From positions 1 to 64,000 of the forward strand of contig CAMLMY010000005.1 of NCBI GenBank assembly GCA_946481345.1: a DNA stretch of 64,000 nt. The letters are read 5' to 3'. Position 1 is the first letter of the stretch; the number at the start of each line of letters is the position of its first letter. Position numbers and translations under genes: made by a program. Under the pieces are notes generated by a model. The model was not told the DNA's origin, made no database searches, and worked only from the letters and a program-made list of their open reading frames with translations. This document shows, piece after piece, positions 39,975 to 50,894 of the stretch. Source of the stretch: an uncultured Gilliamella sp. (lineage in GTDB: Bacteria > Pseudomonadota > Gammaproteobacteria > Enterobacterales > Orbaceae).

Positions 39975-39998
39975 TTTTATCTCCTAATTAAACAAAAT

Positions 39999-40027
39999 AG
40001 CCCAAACAGATAATTCTTATTTGGGCT
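39999..40027 (-). terminator. Terminator/attenuator between tig and clpP
   Basis: Stem AGCCCAAA / TTTGGGCT with a 13-nt loop, followed on the minus strand by ATTTTGTTT. It lies between the tig stop and clpP start and could end or attenuate tig transcription. Confidence 0.65.
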
Positions 40028-40067
40028 TAAAAGTAATCTTTTTATTTAATGAAGCAGTGTATAGATA

Positions 40068-41369
40068 TTAAGCCACTTGCTGATTCATTAATTCAGAAAA
40101 CGAGTAATTTTTATCGGTTACTTTAGCACTAGCTAATAATAAATCAACTACTTGATCTTCAATCGCTACAGATCGAATGTTATCCATCGCTTTCTTATCT
40201 TTACTGTAATATTCTAAAACTTCTTTAGGATCTTCGTAAGCAGAGGCAATTTCATCAATTAATGATTTAACTTTTGCATCATCAGCTTTAATCTTATTGC
40301 TTTCAATAATTTCGCTAAATAATAAACCAACTGATACACGGCGTTTAGCTTCAGCTTCGAATAATTCTTTCGGAAGGTCGATTGGTTGCTTTATGTTTCC
40401 ACCAAATCGTGATACAGCCTGTTGACGTAGTACATCAATTTCGCGTTCTACTAATGCAGCAGGAACATCAATTTCATTATTCTTAACTAAACCATCAATA
40501 ACTTGTGATTTAATTTTATTACGAATAGTTGCATTAAGTTCGCGCGACATATTTTTTCGTACTTCAATACGTAAGCTTTCAACTGTACCATCTGCGATAC
40601 CAAACCGTTTAATGACATCTTCAGTAAGCTCTGGAAGTTCAAGCTCTTCCACTTTTTTCAATGTTGCAGAAAATACTGCTGGCTTACCTTTTAAATTTTC
40701 GGCATGATAATCTTCTGGGAATGTTACGTTAATATCAAACTGGTCATTAGCTTTATGACCTACAATAGCATCTTCAAACCCAGGAATCATTCTACCTTGA
40801 CCTAATACTAATACAAAATCATTAGCTTTACCGCCTTCGAATTCTTCACCATCAACTTGACCAACAAAATCTAAAGTTACACGATTTTGTTCTTTAGCTG
40901 ACTGTTCAACTTCTTTCCAAGTCCCTTGTTGTTTACGTAATGTTTCAATCATAGTTTCAACATCAGCATCAACAACTTCGGCTACTGGTTTTTCAACTTC
41001 GATCTTATCTAGATCTTTGATTTTAACTTCAGGGTAAACCTCAAATTCAACAGTAAAGGTGTAATCTTCTCCATCTTTATATTCTGTTGGAGTATAAGTT
41101 GGTGCACCTACTGGATTTATTTTTTCTTGAACAATCGCTTCAATGAAATTTTTTTGCATTAAGTCACTTAATGCATCTTGTAAAATCGACGCACCATAGC
41201 GTTGTTCAACAATTTTTAAAGGTACTTTTCCTTTGCGGAAACCATCAATTCGTACTTTTTTTGCAGTATTAATCAGCTCTTTATCAATTGCTTTTTTAAT
41301 ATCTTCTGATTTAATGGTAATGGATAAACGTCTACCTAAACCTTTTGTTGTTTCCACCGAAACTTGCAT
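40068..41369 (-). CDS. tig: Trigger factor
   Basis: This ribosome-bound chaperone meets nascent chains first. Its 433 residues (E. coli 432) have an N-terminal ribosome-docking domain with [17 protein letters not shown], containing the L23-binding signature, a central FKBP-type prolyl isomerase domain (about 150-245, [18 protein letters not shown]) and a helical C-terminal chaperone domain. It heads tig-clpP-clpX-lon, the E. coli order. Confidence 0.97.
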   Translation of the reverse strand: MQVSVETTKGLGRRLSITIKSEDIKKAIDKELINTAKKVRIDGFRKGKVPLKIVEQRYGASILQDALSDLMQKNFIEAIVQEKINPVGAPTYTPTEYKDGEDYTFTVEFEVYPEVKIKDLDKIEVEKPVAEVVDADVETMIETLRKQQGTWKEVEQSAKEQNRVTLDFVGQVDGEEFEGGKANDFVLVLGQGRMIPGFEDAIVGHKANDQFDINVTFPEDYHAENLKGKPAVFSATLKKVEELELPELTEDVIKRFGIADGTVESLRIEVRKNMSRELNATIRNKIKSQVIDGLVKNNEIDVPAALVEREIDVLRQQAVSRFGGNIKQPIDLPKELFEAEAKRRVSVGLLFSEIIESNKIKADDAKVKSLIDEIASAYEDPKEVLEYYSKDKKAMDNIRSVAIEDQVVDLLLASAKVTDKNYSFSELMNQQVA

Positions 41370-41476
41370 CTTTATACCTCGAAATTATTGAATAATATCT
41401 GCTCATGATTATTTTAAATTGATAATTGAGCCAACAAATTTATAAAATAGGCGAGCATTATACCGACCGTAAACGT

Positions 41477-42505
41477 CTACGTCGAGACATTTAATAGTTT
41501 CTTCTCAAGCGCTTTCAAACGTTTATTCATTTCATCAATATGTAACACTAACGAAGCGGTTTTTCGCCATACTTTATTTTCTTGTAGTGGGATCCCAGAT
41601 GAATATACACCAGGTTCAGTGATAGGACGCATCACCATTCCCATGCCAGTAACGGTTACTTGATCACATATTTCCATATGTCCATTAATAACACTTGCTC
41701 CACCGATTAGACAGTGACGACCAATAGTTAAGCTACCAGCCATAATAACGCCTCCCGCAACTGCGGTATGATCACCAATTATATCGTTATGAGCGATTTG
41801 GCATTGATTGTCAATAATAACACCATTACCTATAACCGTATCATCCAGCGCACCTCTATCTATTGTGGTTGATGCACCTATCTCTACATTATTGCCAATG
41901 ACAACACGTCCTAATTGAGGGATTTTAATCCAGTTTCCTTTATCATTAGCGTAACCAAATCCATCCGCTCCTATTACCGTTCCTGATTGCACTAAGCAAT
42001 TATCGCCAATAATACAGTTGTGATAAACCGTGACATTAGCCCATAATTTTGTATTTGCACCTATTTTTGTATCTTTACCAATAAAGCAACCCGCACCAAT
42101 AACACAATTATCACCTAATGTAACACCACTTTCGATAACAGCATTAGCTCCAATTGAAATATTACTACCTAACTGAGCAGATGAATCAATTACCGCTGAT
42201 GCCGCTATATCTTTAGCTGGTGCAGGTGTTGTATCAAGATACTGAGCTAATTTTGCATAAGTAAAATAAGGATCTTTTACAATTAATGCAGCACCTTGCC
42301 AATACTTAAGACTTTCTTCTGTCATTACTACAGCAGAAGCTTTACATTCTGATAAATTATTCTGCAATTTTTTATCAGACAAAAAGGTAATTTGACCAGA
42401 TACTGCACTTTTCATTGATGCAATACCTGTGATAGTTATATTACCATCACCATGTAACTTTGCATCAAGTTGTTTAGCCAACTGTTCTAAACGGAAAGCA
42501 AACAT
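41477..42505 (-). CDS. lpxD: UDP-3-O-acyl-glucosamine N-acyltransferase LpxD
   Basis: LpxD adds the second (amide-linked) hydroxyacyl chain to the UDP-glucosamine precursor of lipid A. Its 342 residues comprise an N-terminal uridine-binding domain ([11 protein letters not shown]), a left-handed beta-helix of hexapeptide repeats (about 100-310) with the catalytic His region [18 protein letters not shown], and a C-terminal helix ([11 protein letters not shown]). It overlaps the skp stop by 1 bp (TAATG). fabZ and lpxA, the next genes in E. coli, are missing; tig follows. Confidence 0.97.
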   Translation of the reverse strand: MFAFRLEQLAKQLDAKLHGDGNITITGIASMKSAVSGQITFLSDKKLQNNLSECKASAVVMTEESLKYWQGAALIVKDPYFTYAKLAQYLDTTPAPAKDIAASAVIDSSAQLGSNISIGANAVIESGVTLGDNCVIGAGCFIGKDTKIGANTKLWANVTVYHNCIIGDNCLVQSGTVIGADGFGYANDKGNWIKIPQLGRVVIGNNVEIGASTTIDRGALDDTVIGNGVIIDNQCQIAHNDIIGDHTAVAGGVIMAGSLTIGRHCLIGGASVINGHMEICDQVTVTGMGMVMRPITEPGVYSSGIPLQENKVWRKTASLVLHIDEMNKRLKALEKKLLNVST

Positions 42506-43002
42506 TATTTTTTAACCTTTTCCAATACTTTATTAGTGATATCTACCGCATCCGATGCTGATAATGTAGCTTCTGCTTTTAAAATAAGATCGTATTTTTC
42601 TGTAGTAACAATACTTTTAACAGCTTCTTGGATTTTAGTTAATAGTTTACCCACTTCTTCTGATTCTCGTTTGCGGTAATCTGTTGTAAATGCTTTTGCT
42701 TTATTTTCAAAATCTGAAATTGTTTTATTTAACTTTGTTTTTTCAGACGCTGATAATGTTAAACCATCTTTCTTTAAACGAGCTGCCGCATCGCTAGCTT
42801 TCTTTTCTTCTTCACGCAATGATTTCTCTCTAGCTTCAAATTCTTTATTCAAAGCTTGCCCAACCGCTTCTCGTTGAGGCATATTTTGTAATACAGACAT
42901 TACATCAATAACACCGATTTTAACTTCTGCATTTGCCATACCAGTAAACAGTAATGCAGCACTTATACTAAGAACAGATATAATTTTTTTCACTTTCTTC
43001 AC
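42505..43002 (-). CDS. skp: Periplasmic OMP chaperone Skp (OmpH)
   Basis: Skp is a trimeric jellyfish-shaped chaperone that holds unfolded outer-membrane proteins. Its 165 residues include a signal peptide cleaved after GMANA, a beta core ([22 protein letters not shown]) and long Lys/Glu-rich coiled tentacles (about 50-125). It lies between bamA and lpxD as in E. coli. Confidence 0.95.
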   Translation of the reverse strand: MKKVKKIISVLSISAALLFTGMANAEVKIGVIDVMSVLQNMPQREAVGQALNKEFEAREKSLREEEKKASDAAARLKKDGLTLSASEKTKLNKTISDFENKAKAFTTDYRKRESEEVGKLLTKIQEAVKSIVTTEKYDLILKAEATLSASDAVDITNKVLEKVKK

Positions 43003-43032
43003 CTATGTCTATTTATTAATTTTGACATGGAG

Positions 43033-45456
43033 TTACCATGTCGAACCGATATTAAATTGGAATTGTTGAGCTGAATCACCATTATATTTCTTAAGAGGTT
43101 GAGCATAAGAAAAGACTAATGGGCCTAATGGTGACATCCATTGAACAGCCAATCCTGCTGACATTCTTATGTCAGAAGGTGAACTATAATCTGGAATATC
43201 CTTGTTCTTAAAATTCCACTCAGTATCCCATACTGTACCTGCATCAAAAAATACGGAAGTACGAATGCTATCTGTATATTTTTCTCCAGCAAATGGAGTC
43301 GGAACAATCAATTCAGTACTTGCAAATGCTAACGCATTACCGCCAACTGCATCTTTCGATCTTTTACATTTACTTGTATTATCTAAACCACTACAACCAT
43401 TGTCACTATTAAAATAAACCGCTTTAGGACCAACAGTATTGGCTTTAAAACCACGCAGTACAGTTGAACCACCAGCATAGAAGTTCTCATAGAATGGCAA
43501 CTCTTTACCACCAAAACCATCACCATAACCGAAGCGACCTCGAGCTAAGAAAACCCAATGATGTTCAGAATCAAATGGATAATAATAGGAAGCATCGGTG
43601 ACTACTTTGTAGAATCGGTTATCGAATACAGGCGCAGTTACTTTTGCGCTAGCGGTCACTTTTAAACCATCAGTAGGGAAAAATCCTCGATCCAATGAAT
43701 TATACGTCCAATAAGCATTTAGTAGTAAATCATTAGTATCGAAAGAAATAGAACGTCTATTCTTCATCTTTTCGCCCATAGATTCAAAATAACGCCACAT
43801 TCCATATTGAGCTTTCATATCAGACAACTTATGATTGGCATATTCAGTACCAAAGCGAATGAAATTATTTTCGCTAATTGGAAATCCTAAATTTGCTGAT
43901 GCCCCCCATGTTTTACTTGAGTATTCTGACTCTTCATCATCATCATCTGCTTTATAAGTATTATAGTAAACACTACCACCTAAGCTTACGCCATCAACAG
44001 TAAAATAAGGATCAACAATTGAAACAGAGGCAGTTTTATCCGTATCAGTAGTGTTAATATCAAATGATACGCTATTACCGGTACCTAACCAGTTATCTTG
44101 CGAAATACCGGCATTAAAACTAACACCACTATCCGAACCGATACCCACACCAAATTTAATACTACCAGTGTTACGCTCAGAAACTTTATAAATGATATCA
44201 ACTTGATCATCTATTCCTGGCACTCGTTCAGTATTCGCTTCGACAGTATCAAAAAAACCTAATCGATTTAAGCGTTCCTTACCTAACTCAACTAGCCCGT
44301 TACTTAACCATGCGCCTTCCATTTGACGAAGCTCACGGCGGATAACACTTTCACTTGTTACTGTATTACCAACAATCTTAATATTACGAACATAATAACG
44401 CTGTCCGACATCAACCATAACGATAAGTTTTACAGTATGTTTAGAATCATCCATTTCTGGTTGAATAATGACTCTAGGGTAAGCATAACCAAAATTAGCA
44501 AGTAAGCGTTTAACATTATCTTCGATATCGGTTATTTTCTTACCATTATATAAATCACCAACTGATACGCGCTCATTAGCTATTTTAGCGATCGCATCTT
44601 TATGCCCAGCAAATTTTCCTTTGAAATCAAGACCAGACAACTTGTATTGTTCACCTTCATGAATATTAATTGTTACGTAAATTCCTTTTTTATCTGGCGT
44701 TAAACTAACTTGTGTGGAATCAATATTAAAACGAGCATAACCACGATTTAGATAAAAACTTTGTAATTCATCTAAATCATTAGCCAATTTTTGTTTCTGA
44801 TATTTTCGATCACCAAGCATATTCCACCATGGCACTTCATCACGTAGTGAAAAACGTGAAATAAGTTCTTCTGAAGAAAATGCTTTAGCACCAACAATAT
44901 TGATTTGATCAATCAATGCCGATTTACCCTCCGCAATGACCAATTTTAAATCTGCACGATTACGAGATAATGGGGTAACTACAGCTTTAACTTTTGCATT
45001 ATACTTACCAACACTATAGTAGAAATCTTCTAAACCTTTTTCAATTGCCGAAAGCATTGTACGATCTAATGCTTCACCTTCCCGGATACCGGAGCTATCT
45101 AAATTCTTTTTCAACATATCATCTTTTACTGATTTATTACCAGAAAAAGTAATACTTGCAATAGTTGGGCGCTCTTGAACATGAACAATCAATTTATTAC
45201 CATCGCGGGAAACACTGATATTATCAAAATTACCACTAGCATAAAGGGATTTGATAATACGCCCTAAGTCCGCTTCATTAACATAATCGCCAACTTGAAC
45301 GGGCATTTCAAGCAATGCGGCACCAGGAGTAACTCTTTGCAAACCTTCAAATTTAATATCTTTTACTATAAAATCATCAACACAAAATGCGTTGGAACTA
45401 TACATTGCTGTACCACTGAACAGCAAAGATGCTATAAGTAATTTATTTATTTTCAT
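43033..45456 (-). CDS. bamA: Outer membrane protein assembly factor BamA
   Basis: BamA is the central insertase of the Bam complex that folds beta-barrel proteins into the outer membrane. Its 807 residues (E. coli 810) have a signal peptide (about 1-25), five POTRA domains (about 26-425, starting [18 protein letters not shown]) and a 16-strand Omp85 barrel. The lid-loop motif region reads [16 protein letters not shown] (family VRGF variant LRGF). A C-terminal aromatic strand ends FNIGSTW. It is downstream of rseP and upstream of skp. Confidence 0.98.
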   Translation of the reverse strand: MKINKLLIASLLFSGTAMYSSNAFCVDDFIVKDIKFEGLQRVTPGAALLEMPVQVGDYVNEADLGRIIKSLYASGNFDNISVSRDGNKLIVHVQERPTIASITFSGNKSVKDDMLKKNLDSSGIREGEALDRTMLSAIEKGLEDFYYSVGKYNAKVKAVVTPLSRNRADLKLVIAEGKSALIDQINIVGAKAFSSEELISRFSLRDEVPWWNMLGDRKYQKQKLANDLDELQSFYLNRGYARFNIDSTQVSLTPDKKGIYVTINIHEGEQYKLSGLDFKGKFAGHKDAIAKIANERVSVGDLYNGKKITDIEDNVKRLLANFGYAYPRVIIQPEMDDSKHTVKLIVMVDVGQRYYVRNIKIVGNTVTSESVIRRELRQMEGAWLSNGLVELGKERLNRLGFFDTVEANTERVPGIDDQVDIIYKVSERNTGSIKFGVGIGSDSGVSFNAGISQDNWLGTGNSVSFDINTTDTDKTASVSIVDPYFTVDGVSLGGSVYYNTYKADDDDEESEYSSKTWGASANLGFPISENNFIRFGTEYANHKLSDMKAQYGMWRYFESMGEKMKNRRSISFDTNDLLLNAYWTYNSLDRGFFPTDGLKVTASAKVTAPVFDNRFYKVVTDASYYYPFDSEHHWVFLARGRFGYGDGFGGKELPFYENFYAGGSTVLRGFKANTVGPKAVYFNSDNGCSGLDNTSKCKRSKDAVGGNALAFASTELIVPTPFAGEKYTDSIRTSVFFDAGTVWDTEWNFKNKDIPDYSSPSDIRMSAGLAVQWMSPLGPLVFSYAQPLKKYNGDSAQQFQFNIGSTW

Positions 45457-45481
45457 TGTAAATGTTTATAACCTCATCCCA

Positions 45482-46801
45482 TCACAATCGTAAAAAATCG
45501 TTAAATAGTGCAATTCCCATTATTAATATTAATAAAAAAAACCCTATGCGAAATAATCGTTCTTGGGTTTGTTCTGATAAGGCTTTCCCTTTTATCTTTT
45601 CAAGCAATAAAAAGACGAGTTGCCCACCATCTAATATTGGTAATGGTACAAGATTGATAACACCCAAACTTATACTAATAAATGCTAAAAAATATAAGTA
45701 AGGAGTGAAACCATAACTTGCTGTTTGCCCTGCGCTTTTTGCTATTGTTATAGGCCCTGATAAATGTTTAAGGCCAATAACACCTGTTATTAATTGATAT
45801 AGTGAACCTACAGTTACTTTTGTCGTTAATACTGTTTGTTCAATACCTTTACCTAGTCCTTCTAAAAAACCGTATTGCTTAACTACTGCCTCTGAGGAAG
45901 GATATAAACCAGCTACACCTTCACCATTTTTCTGAACTGTTGGTATTAAATCAAGATAAACTTCACTATTACCTCGCTTAATCTTTAATACCATTGCATT
46001 CGCTTTTTTTATTTCAGCAGAAAAATCATTCCAATTTGTATAAAGATGATTATTATAACTGATAATTTCATCACCTACTTGTAACCCAGCTTTTTCTGCA
46101 GCCGATTTTGGTACAATTTTACTTACAATTGGATAAACTTCCAACGTTTTAGGAAGAAAACCAAATGCCGTAATGGATGATTCTTTCTCTATATCAAAAT
46201 TCCAATGGCTAATATCAACACTCTTTGTTACTTCTATCGGATTACCATTATTATCTGTATCAATATAAGATAAAGATACACTATTTTTACCTAATACAGA
46301 TATCAAGGCTAAATTTACATCATTCCAGCTTTTAATATTAATATTATCAATACTTTTTAACTCTGCTCCATAAGGAATATGCAATGTAGAAGCAGGAGTA
46401 TTGGCGATAGTATCTTTTACTTTTACGGGATAAACCATTACTCCATTTAAAAAAATGATCCAATAAATTATCGCAGCTAAAACAAAGTTGGCAAAAGGTC
46501 CTGCGAATATAATTGCCATTTTTTGCCAGATTTTTTTTCTATTAAAAGCAAATTTCTCATCATGGATTGAAGTTTTTTTTGTATCTTCATTGAGCATTCT
46601 AACATAACCACCAAGAGGAATCATAGCAATTACGAATTCAGTTCCGCTTGAAAATTTATGTGACCATATTTTTTTACCAAAACCAATTGAAAAGCATTCA
46701 ACATGAACACCACATAAACGAGCAATAAAAAAATGCCCAAATTCATGTACAGTGACTAAAATACCCATAGTAATGATAAATAACAGCAACGGCCAGAGCA
46801 A
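45482..46801 (-). CDS. rseP: Site-2 protease RseP
   Basis: This intramembrane zinc metalloprotease cuts RseA after DegS, releasing sigma-E in envelope stress, and also clears signal peptides. Its 439 residues show the zinc motif HEFGH at 19-23 in the first helix, two periplasmic PDZ domains in the middle (SAAEKAGLQVGDEIISYN) and the third zinc ligand in NLVPLPILDGGQL near the C-terminus. It lies beside bamA as in E. coli. Confidence 0.97.
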   Translation of the reverse strand: MLWPLLLFIITMGILVTVHEFGHFFIARLCGVHVECFSIGFGKKIWSHKFSSGTEFVIAMIPLGGYVRMLNEDTKKTSIHDEKFAFNRKKIWQKMAIIFAGPFANFVLAAIIYWIIFLNGVMVYPVKVKDTIANTPASTLHIPYGAELKSIDNINIKSWNDVNLALISVLGKNSVSLSYIDTDNNGNPIEVTKSVDISHWNFDIEKESSITAFGFLPKTLEVYPIVSKIVPKSAAEKAGLQVGDEIISYNNHLYTNWNDFSAEIKKANAMVLKIKRGNSEVYLDLIPTVQKNGEGVAGLYPSSEAVVKQYGFLEGLGKGIEQTVLTTKVTVGSLYQLITGVIGLKHLSGPITIAKSAGQTASYGFTPYLYFLAFISISLGVINLVPLPILDGGQLVFLLLEKIKGKALSEQTQERLFRIGFFLLILIMGIALFNDFLRL

Positions 46802-46815
46802 AATATATTACCTCT

Positions 46816-47655
46816 CTATGATAAGTATAAAGATAGTACTGTAAAAATTGGAACTGCGGCTGTTAAACTGTCAATTCTATCTAAAATACCGCCATGTCCT
46901 GGTATTAAATTACCACTATCTTTAATGCCTGCCTCGCGTTTAAACATACTTTCAGTTAAATCACCTAATACTGAGACTAAGATGGCAAAAAAAGAACTGA
47001 TAAAAAAAACGTTAAATTTTATATTGAATAGATTTGAACAATAAACAATCAAACTAATTAAAATCGCGACACTAACACCACCAATGAAACCTTCTACAGT
47101 TTTACCTGGGGAAACTTTTGGGGCTAATTTTCGTTTACCAAAAGTTCGTCCAGCAAAGTAAGCTCCAGTATCTGTTGCCCATACTAACACAAATACATAT
47201 AACAACAAGATTGCGCCTGTATAACAATTTGAATGATAGTTAATGGATCTTAACGCTATCATACTAAGGAAAAATGGAACCAACGTAAAAAAGGCAAAAA
47301 TTAATTTTACAGCAACGTTAGACCAATAATGTAAGGTTTTGGGATAATTTATAACTAAGAATAATGCAACTAACCACCAAATAATTGAAAGTGATAATAT
47401 AATATTATACAACTTGGATTTTAGTTCCAAAGAGATTGGCATAAAATATAATAAAGCTAATATAATCGCAATAAAAAAAGCAAACATTAATCTTGAATGC
47501 TTATTAGTAATATGTAAAAACTGAGACCACTCCCATGCAGCTATAGTGACAACAGCAATCATGATACAAGCGAATATCGACAATTGCGTAAAAAAAAGTA
47601 GAATAATCACAAGTGGAATCAGCACAATTGCTGCAAGTAATCGTTGAATTAACAT
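46816..47655 (-). CDS. cdsA: Phosphatidate cytidylyltransferase CdsA
   Basis: CdsA makes CDP-diacylglycerol from phosphatidic acid and CTP, the branch point of phospholipid synthesis. Its 279 residues form about eight transmembrane helices. The family signature is near the C-terminus (SPGKTVEGFIGG earlier, then LGDLTESMFKREAGIKDSG and LIPGHGGILDRIDSL). It overlaps uppS by 7 bp and starts 14 bp before rseP begins. Confidence 0.96.
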   Translation of the reverse strand: MLIQRLLAAIVLIPLVIILLFFTQLSIFACIMIAVVTIAAWEWSQFLHITNKHSRLMFAFFIAIILALLYFMPISLELKSKLYNIILSLSIIWWLVALFLVINYPKTLHYWSNVAVKLIFAFFTLVPFFLSMIALRSINYHSNCYTGAILLLYVFVLVWATDTGAYFAGRTFGKRKLAPKVSPGKTVEGFIGGVSVAILISLIVYCSNLFNIKFNVFFISSFFAILVSVLGDLTESMFKREAGIKDSGNLIPGHGGILDRIDSLTAAVPIFTVLSLYLS

Positions 47656-48380
47656 GAATGTTCCTCTATAGGTATACCACCAAAACGTCGCTCTCTGGTA
47701 TTAAAAACATCAATTGCTTTGTCAAATAACGTTTGATTGAAGTCTGGCCATAAAACATCAGTAAAGTAAAGTTCAGAATAAGCGATCTGCCATAATAAAA
47801 AATTACTGATTCGATATTCACCACCAGTGCGAATAACTAAATCCACTTCAGGAAACTCATGCATACTCATTTCCGAGTTAAATCGTTCTTCAGTAATATC
47901 ATCTAACGTTATTTTTCCATCAAAGACTTGTTTAGCCATTTTTTTAGTTGACTGTAAAATGTCCCAACGACCACCATAATTAGCAGCAACATTCAAAACT
48001 AATCCAGAATTATCTTTTGTTAATTGTTCTGCATTAATAATCATATTTTGCAAATCATCATTAAATTGGGAAATATCACCAATAATATTTAATCGAACAT
48101 TATTTTTATGTAAACTTTTCATTTCACGATTCAAAGCATAAATAAACAAAGAAATTAAAGCAGAAACTTCATTCGCTGGGCGTTTCCAATTTTCACTACT
48201 AAAAGCATATAGCGTTAAAACTTTTATACCAAGAGTTGCAGCATAGGTAACAATTTTACGTACGGCTTTTAAACCGGCTCTATGCCCAACTGCGCGTAAT
48301 TGTTTTCGTTGCTGTGCCCAGCGACCATTTCCATCCATAATAATCGCTACATGGTTAGGAATGTATCTTTCTTGAATCAT
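47649..48380 (-). CDS. uppS: Undecaprenyl diphosphate synthase UppS (IspU)
   Basis: This cis-prenyltransferase makes the C55 lipid carrier for peptidoglycan and O-antigen. Its 243 residues have the substrate motif HVAIIMDGNGRWAQQR (catalytic Asp), RAVGHRAGLKAVR, TLYAFSSENWKRP, and the C-terminal signature DLVIRTGGEYRISNFLLWQ and ELYFTDVLWPDF. It is first gene of uppS-cdsA-rseP-bamA-skp-lpxD. frr and dxr, which precede it in E. coli, are replaced by crp. Confidence 0.97.
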   Translation of the reverse strand: MIQERYIPNHVAIIMDGNGRWAQQRKQLRAVGHRAGLKAVRKIVTYAATLGIKVLTLYAFSSENWKRPANEVSALISLFIYALNREMKSLHKNNVRLNIIGDISQFNDDLQNMIINAEQLTKDNSGLVLNVAANYGGRWDILQSTKKMAKQVFDGKITLDDITEERFNSEMSMHEFPEVDLVIRTGGEYRISNFLLWQIAYSELYFTDVLWPDFNQTLFDKAIDVFNTRERRFGGIPIEEHSC

Positions 48381-48441
48381 GAAATATGCCGTGTCATATA
48401 AATCATTTTATCAACTTGTCATTAAATATTTGTTTAATCAC

Positions 48442-49071
48442 TTAGCGTGTTCCGTAAACAACAATAGTTTTACCATGAGCAGAAATTAAATGTTGATCCT
48501 CAAGCATTTTTAAAATTCGACCTACAGTCTCACGAGAACATCCAACAATCTGACCTATTTCCTGACGGGTAATTTTAATTTGCATACCATCAGGATGTGT
48601 CATGGCATCAGGTTGTTTAGCCAGATTTAATAAGGTTTGTGCAATACGACCAGCAACATCAAGAAAAGCTAAATTGCTGACTTTTTCTGATGTTACTTGT
48701 AATCTGCTAGCCATTTGGCTCGCAAGTTTCATTAAAATATCGGGATTGACTTGAACAAGTTGCTTAAATTTTTTGTAAGAGATTTCAGCAACTTCACAAC
48801 TTGTTTTTGCTTTAACCCAAGCGCTTCGCTCTGTTCCTTCTTCAAAAAGACCTAATTCACCTAAAAATTGATTCTGATTTAAATAAGATAATATCATTTC
48901 ATTACCTTCATCATCTTTAATCAATACGGCTACAGAGCCTTTTACAATATAATAGAGAGTTTCTGCTTTCTCACCTTGATGAATAAGGGTACTTTTAGCT
49001 GGATACTTATGAATATGGCAATGAGATAAAAACCACTCTAATGTTGTATCCGTTTGCTGTTTACCAATCAT
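48442..49071 (-). CDS. crp: cAMP receptor protein Crp
   Basis: Crp is the global regulator of carbon use. The track start (49092) adds residues MNGEEGI. The ATG at 49071 has AGGAAGGA just upstream and yields [20 protein letters not shown], 209 residues, aligning with E. coli Crp end to end. The cyclic-nucleotide domain holds [20 protein letters not shown]. The C-terminal helix-turn-helix [24 protein letters not shown] is identical to E. coli, so the DNA target should be TGTGA-6-TCACA. Confidence 0.98.
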   Translation of the reverse strand: MIGKQQTDTTLEWFLSHCHIHKYPAKSTLIHQGEKAETLYYIVKGSVAVLIKDDEGNEMILSYLNQNQFLGELGLFEEGTERSAWVKAKTSCEVAEISYKKFKQLVQVNPDILMKLASQMASRLQVTSEKVSNLAFLDVAGRIAQTLLNLAKQPDAMTHPDGMQIKITRQEIGQIVGCSRETVGRILKMLEDQHLISAHGKTIVVYGTR

Positions 49072-49160
49072 TATTCCTTCCTCTCCATTCAATTTACAAC
49101 TTACACACTATAACAAAGTTGAACAATAAATCATATACTAAGCAATAAGGATTTTAGCCA

Positions 49161-49367
49161 TTATTTAACAAGTCTAATATCAACTGTTTGGTGTAACTCA
49201 GACCAAAAGATTGCCACAGTTCCATCAAGTAACTGAGATTTTACTTGAGTAACCTTTTCTTGGAGGGATTTTTCTTGTAAACCATAATCGGTACCTTCAC
49301 GTAACACAAAGGATTCAATTATGTTATCTAACGTTTGTGGATTAAGATTTTGCCAAGGAATAATCAT
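49161..49367 (-). CDS. yheU: YheU family protein (UPF0270)
   Basis: A 68-residue protein of unknown function, clearly E. coli YheU-like: [27 protein letters not shown] and [14 protein letters not shown]. It lies just upstream of crp. In E. coli yheU is also near crp, separated by prkB and yhfA, which are missing here. Confidence 0.9.
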   Translation of the reverse strand: MIIPWQNLNPQTLDNIIESFVLREGTDYGLQEKSLQEKVTQVKSQLLDGTVAIFWSELHQTVDIRLVK

Positions 49368-49617
49368 GATAAATTAATATTATTTGGGATTATTAGCATT
49401 CTAAAGCATCCATTTAAAAATAAGAAGAATCATTTCACTTTTTAATTTTATTTGACTAATAATCGTGAGGTTAAATCATATAATAAAGTTATATAAACTA
49501 TCTTAAAAACTAAAAATATAAGTTTTTATCATTCATAACATTATAATGTACCGATTTATTTTCATTCAAATGATTTACATAAACCATACATGAATAAATA
49601 TTTTTTAGTAATAAAGA
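49368..49617. other. Intergenic sinI/yheU, no gene seen
   Basis: About 250 bp of AT-rich sequence upstream of yheU, bounded on the left by the sinI terminator. A weak inverted repeat (AAAAACT / AGTTTTT, 49505-49527) is present. I see no coding frame. Confidence 0.5.
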
Positions 49618-49641
49618 AAAACCACTCATATGAGTGGTTTT
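49618..49641 (-). terminator. Terminator of sinI
   Basis: A perfect 24-bp palindrome AAAACCACTCAT / ATGAGTGGTTTT, followed on the minus strand by TTTCTTTATT. It lies 50 bp past the sinI stop. Confidence 0.75.
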
Positions 49642-49690
49642 AACAATATTTTAAGCAATTATTATTACTTATAAAAATACCAACTTATAT

Positions 49691-50737
49691 TTACTCGTTA
49701 GTTGTAACTTTCAATCTATAACCTTGAGCACCAGCTTTATAGGTTGTGTTATAAATTGAGTTATGATTTGCTGTTTCGCTACCTAAGAAAATAGTATCAC
49801 CATCAGATGTTGTCTTGGTTACACCATTTGTTAAATCTTCATCAACGGCAGCAACTGATTCATATTCACCGTCAAGTTTCCATTTAAATGTGTATGCTGA
49901 AGTTTTAATTAACTCACCATCATCAATACTGCCGTTTTTATCAACATCATTCCATACTACAGCACTGAATTTATCACCATATTTAGGGTTAGTTGCACCA
50001 GCTGCAGCATAATCAACTTTAGTATCTAAGTTACCGTGTTCGTCGTATTTGAAGATACCAACTTTAAAGGTAGAACTAACAATTGGACCTTTACCTGGTG
50101 CTTGATCACCTGGACCTGCTGGTGTTGAAGGTGGTGTAGTTGGTTCTGCCTCTCCTGGATTTGTAACAACTGGATCCGCTGATGACCAAACATCAGAAAC
50201 ATTTAACCAATGGTTTTTGCTAGGTGCACCAAAGTCAGTACGTTCTTGTAATTTAAAACCAATTTGATCTACACCCGCAAATTTATCATCAATTTGAAAT
50301 ATAATATAACCGAGTTGAACACCATCTGTATTTGCTTCAGATTTAGTGGTAATAGATTTAAGATCATTAGTTTTTATCTCTTGCCAATCGCCATAATTGC
50401 CAGAAGCATCTTTAGTTCTTGTAAAAACAGTAAGTGATTCTTGGATACTTTTAGTATCTACATCACCATCTTTGTCGAGCAAACGATATGAAATTTTCAT
50501 CCAGTCACCGACTTTAACATTGTCATTTGCTCCAATTTCAGTGTTACCATCAGAATCAGTAGTAAATGTTACGGTAACAGTTTGAGCGGTAACCTCACCA
50601 TTTAATTTGGAAAGAACAGGTGCACTACCTTGTATATAATCGTTAGTTGTTGCAGTTAATGTTGCAAAAGCGCTACTTGATGCATAACCTGCTAATAACA
50701 AGCCAAATGCAATTTTTTTGATTGTTAAATTTTTCAT
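49691..50737 (-). CDS. SinI-like autotransporter-associated protein
   Basis: A 348-residue exported protein with a signal peptide (about 1-26, ending SSSAFA). It has two beta-rich, Ig-like halves joined by a Pro/Thr/Gly-rich linker (about 195-225, PTTPPSTPAGPGDQ). A calcium-loop-like segment DVDKNGSIDDGE resembles EF-hand or dockerin loops. Domain content and its place after an inverse autotransporter match SinI of the Salmonella sinH-sinI locus, whose role is poorly defined. Its C-terminal residues (GAQGYRLKVTTN) resemble the C-terminus of the upstream SinH-like protein (GDQGFKLQVTITDYN). Confidence 0.7.
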   Translation of the reverse strand: MKNLTIKKIAFGLLLAGYASSSAFATLTATTNDYIQGSAPVLSKLNGEVTAQTVTVTFTTDSDGNTEIGANDNVKVGDWMKISYRLLDKDGDVDTKSIQESLTVFTRTKDASGNYGDWQEIKTNDLKSITTKSEANTDGVQLGYIIFQIDDKFAGVDQIGFKLQERTDFGAPSKNHWLNVSDVWSSADPVVTNPGEAEPTTPPSTPAGPGDQAPGKGPIVSSTFKVGIFKYDEHGNLDTKVDYAAAGATNPKYGDKFSAVVWNDVDKNGSIDDGELIKTSAYTFKWKLDGEYESVAAVDEDLTNGVTKTTSDGDTIFLGSETANHNSIYNTTYKAGAQGYRLKVTTNE

Positions 50738-50894
50738 GTTTAACTTCCTATTTTTATTTTTAAATTAAATATGTTGTATTGATTTGAATACAACACTTTT
50801 GTTGGTGTTCCCAAATATAGACCACCGAAATCATTCGTTAGCCTAAAACCTATAACTATACTTTTATATCACCTGAACAATACACACTAACTAA

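Noticed and set aside
45462-45701. Plus-strand 79-codon ORF opposite rseP
   Set aside because: Antisense shadow of the conserved rseP C-terminus.
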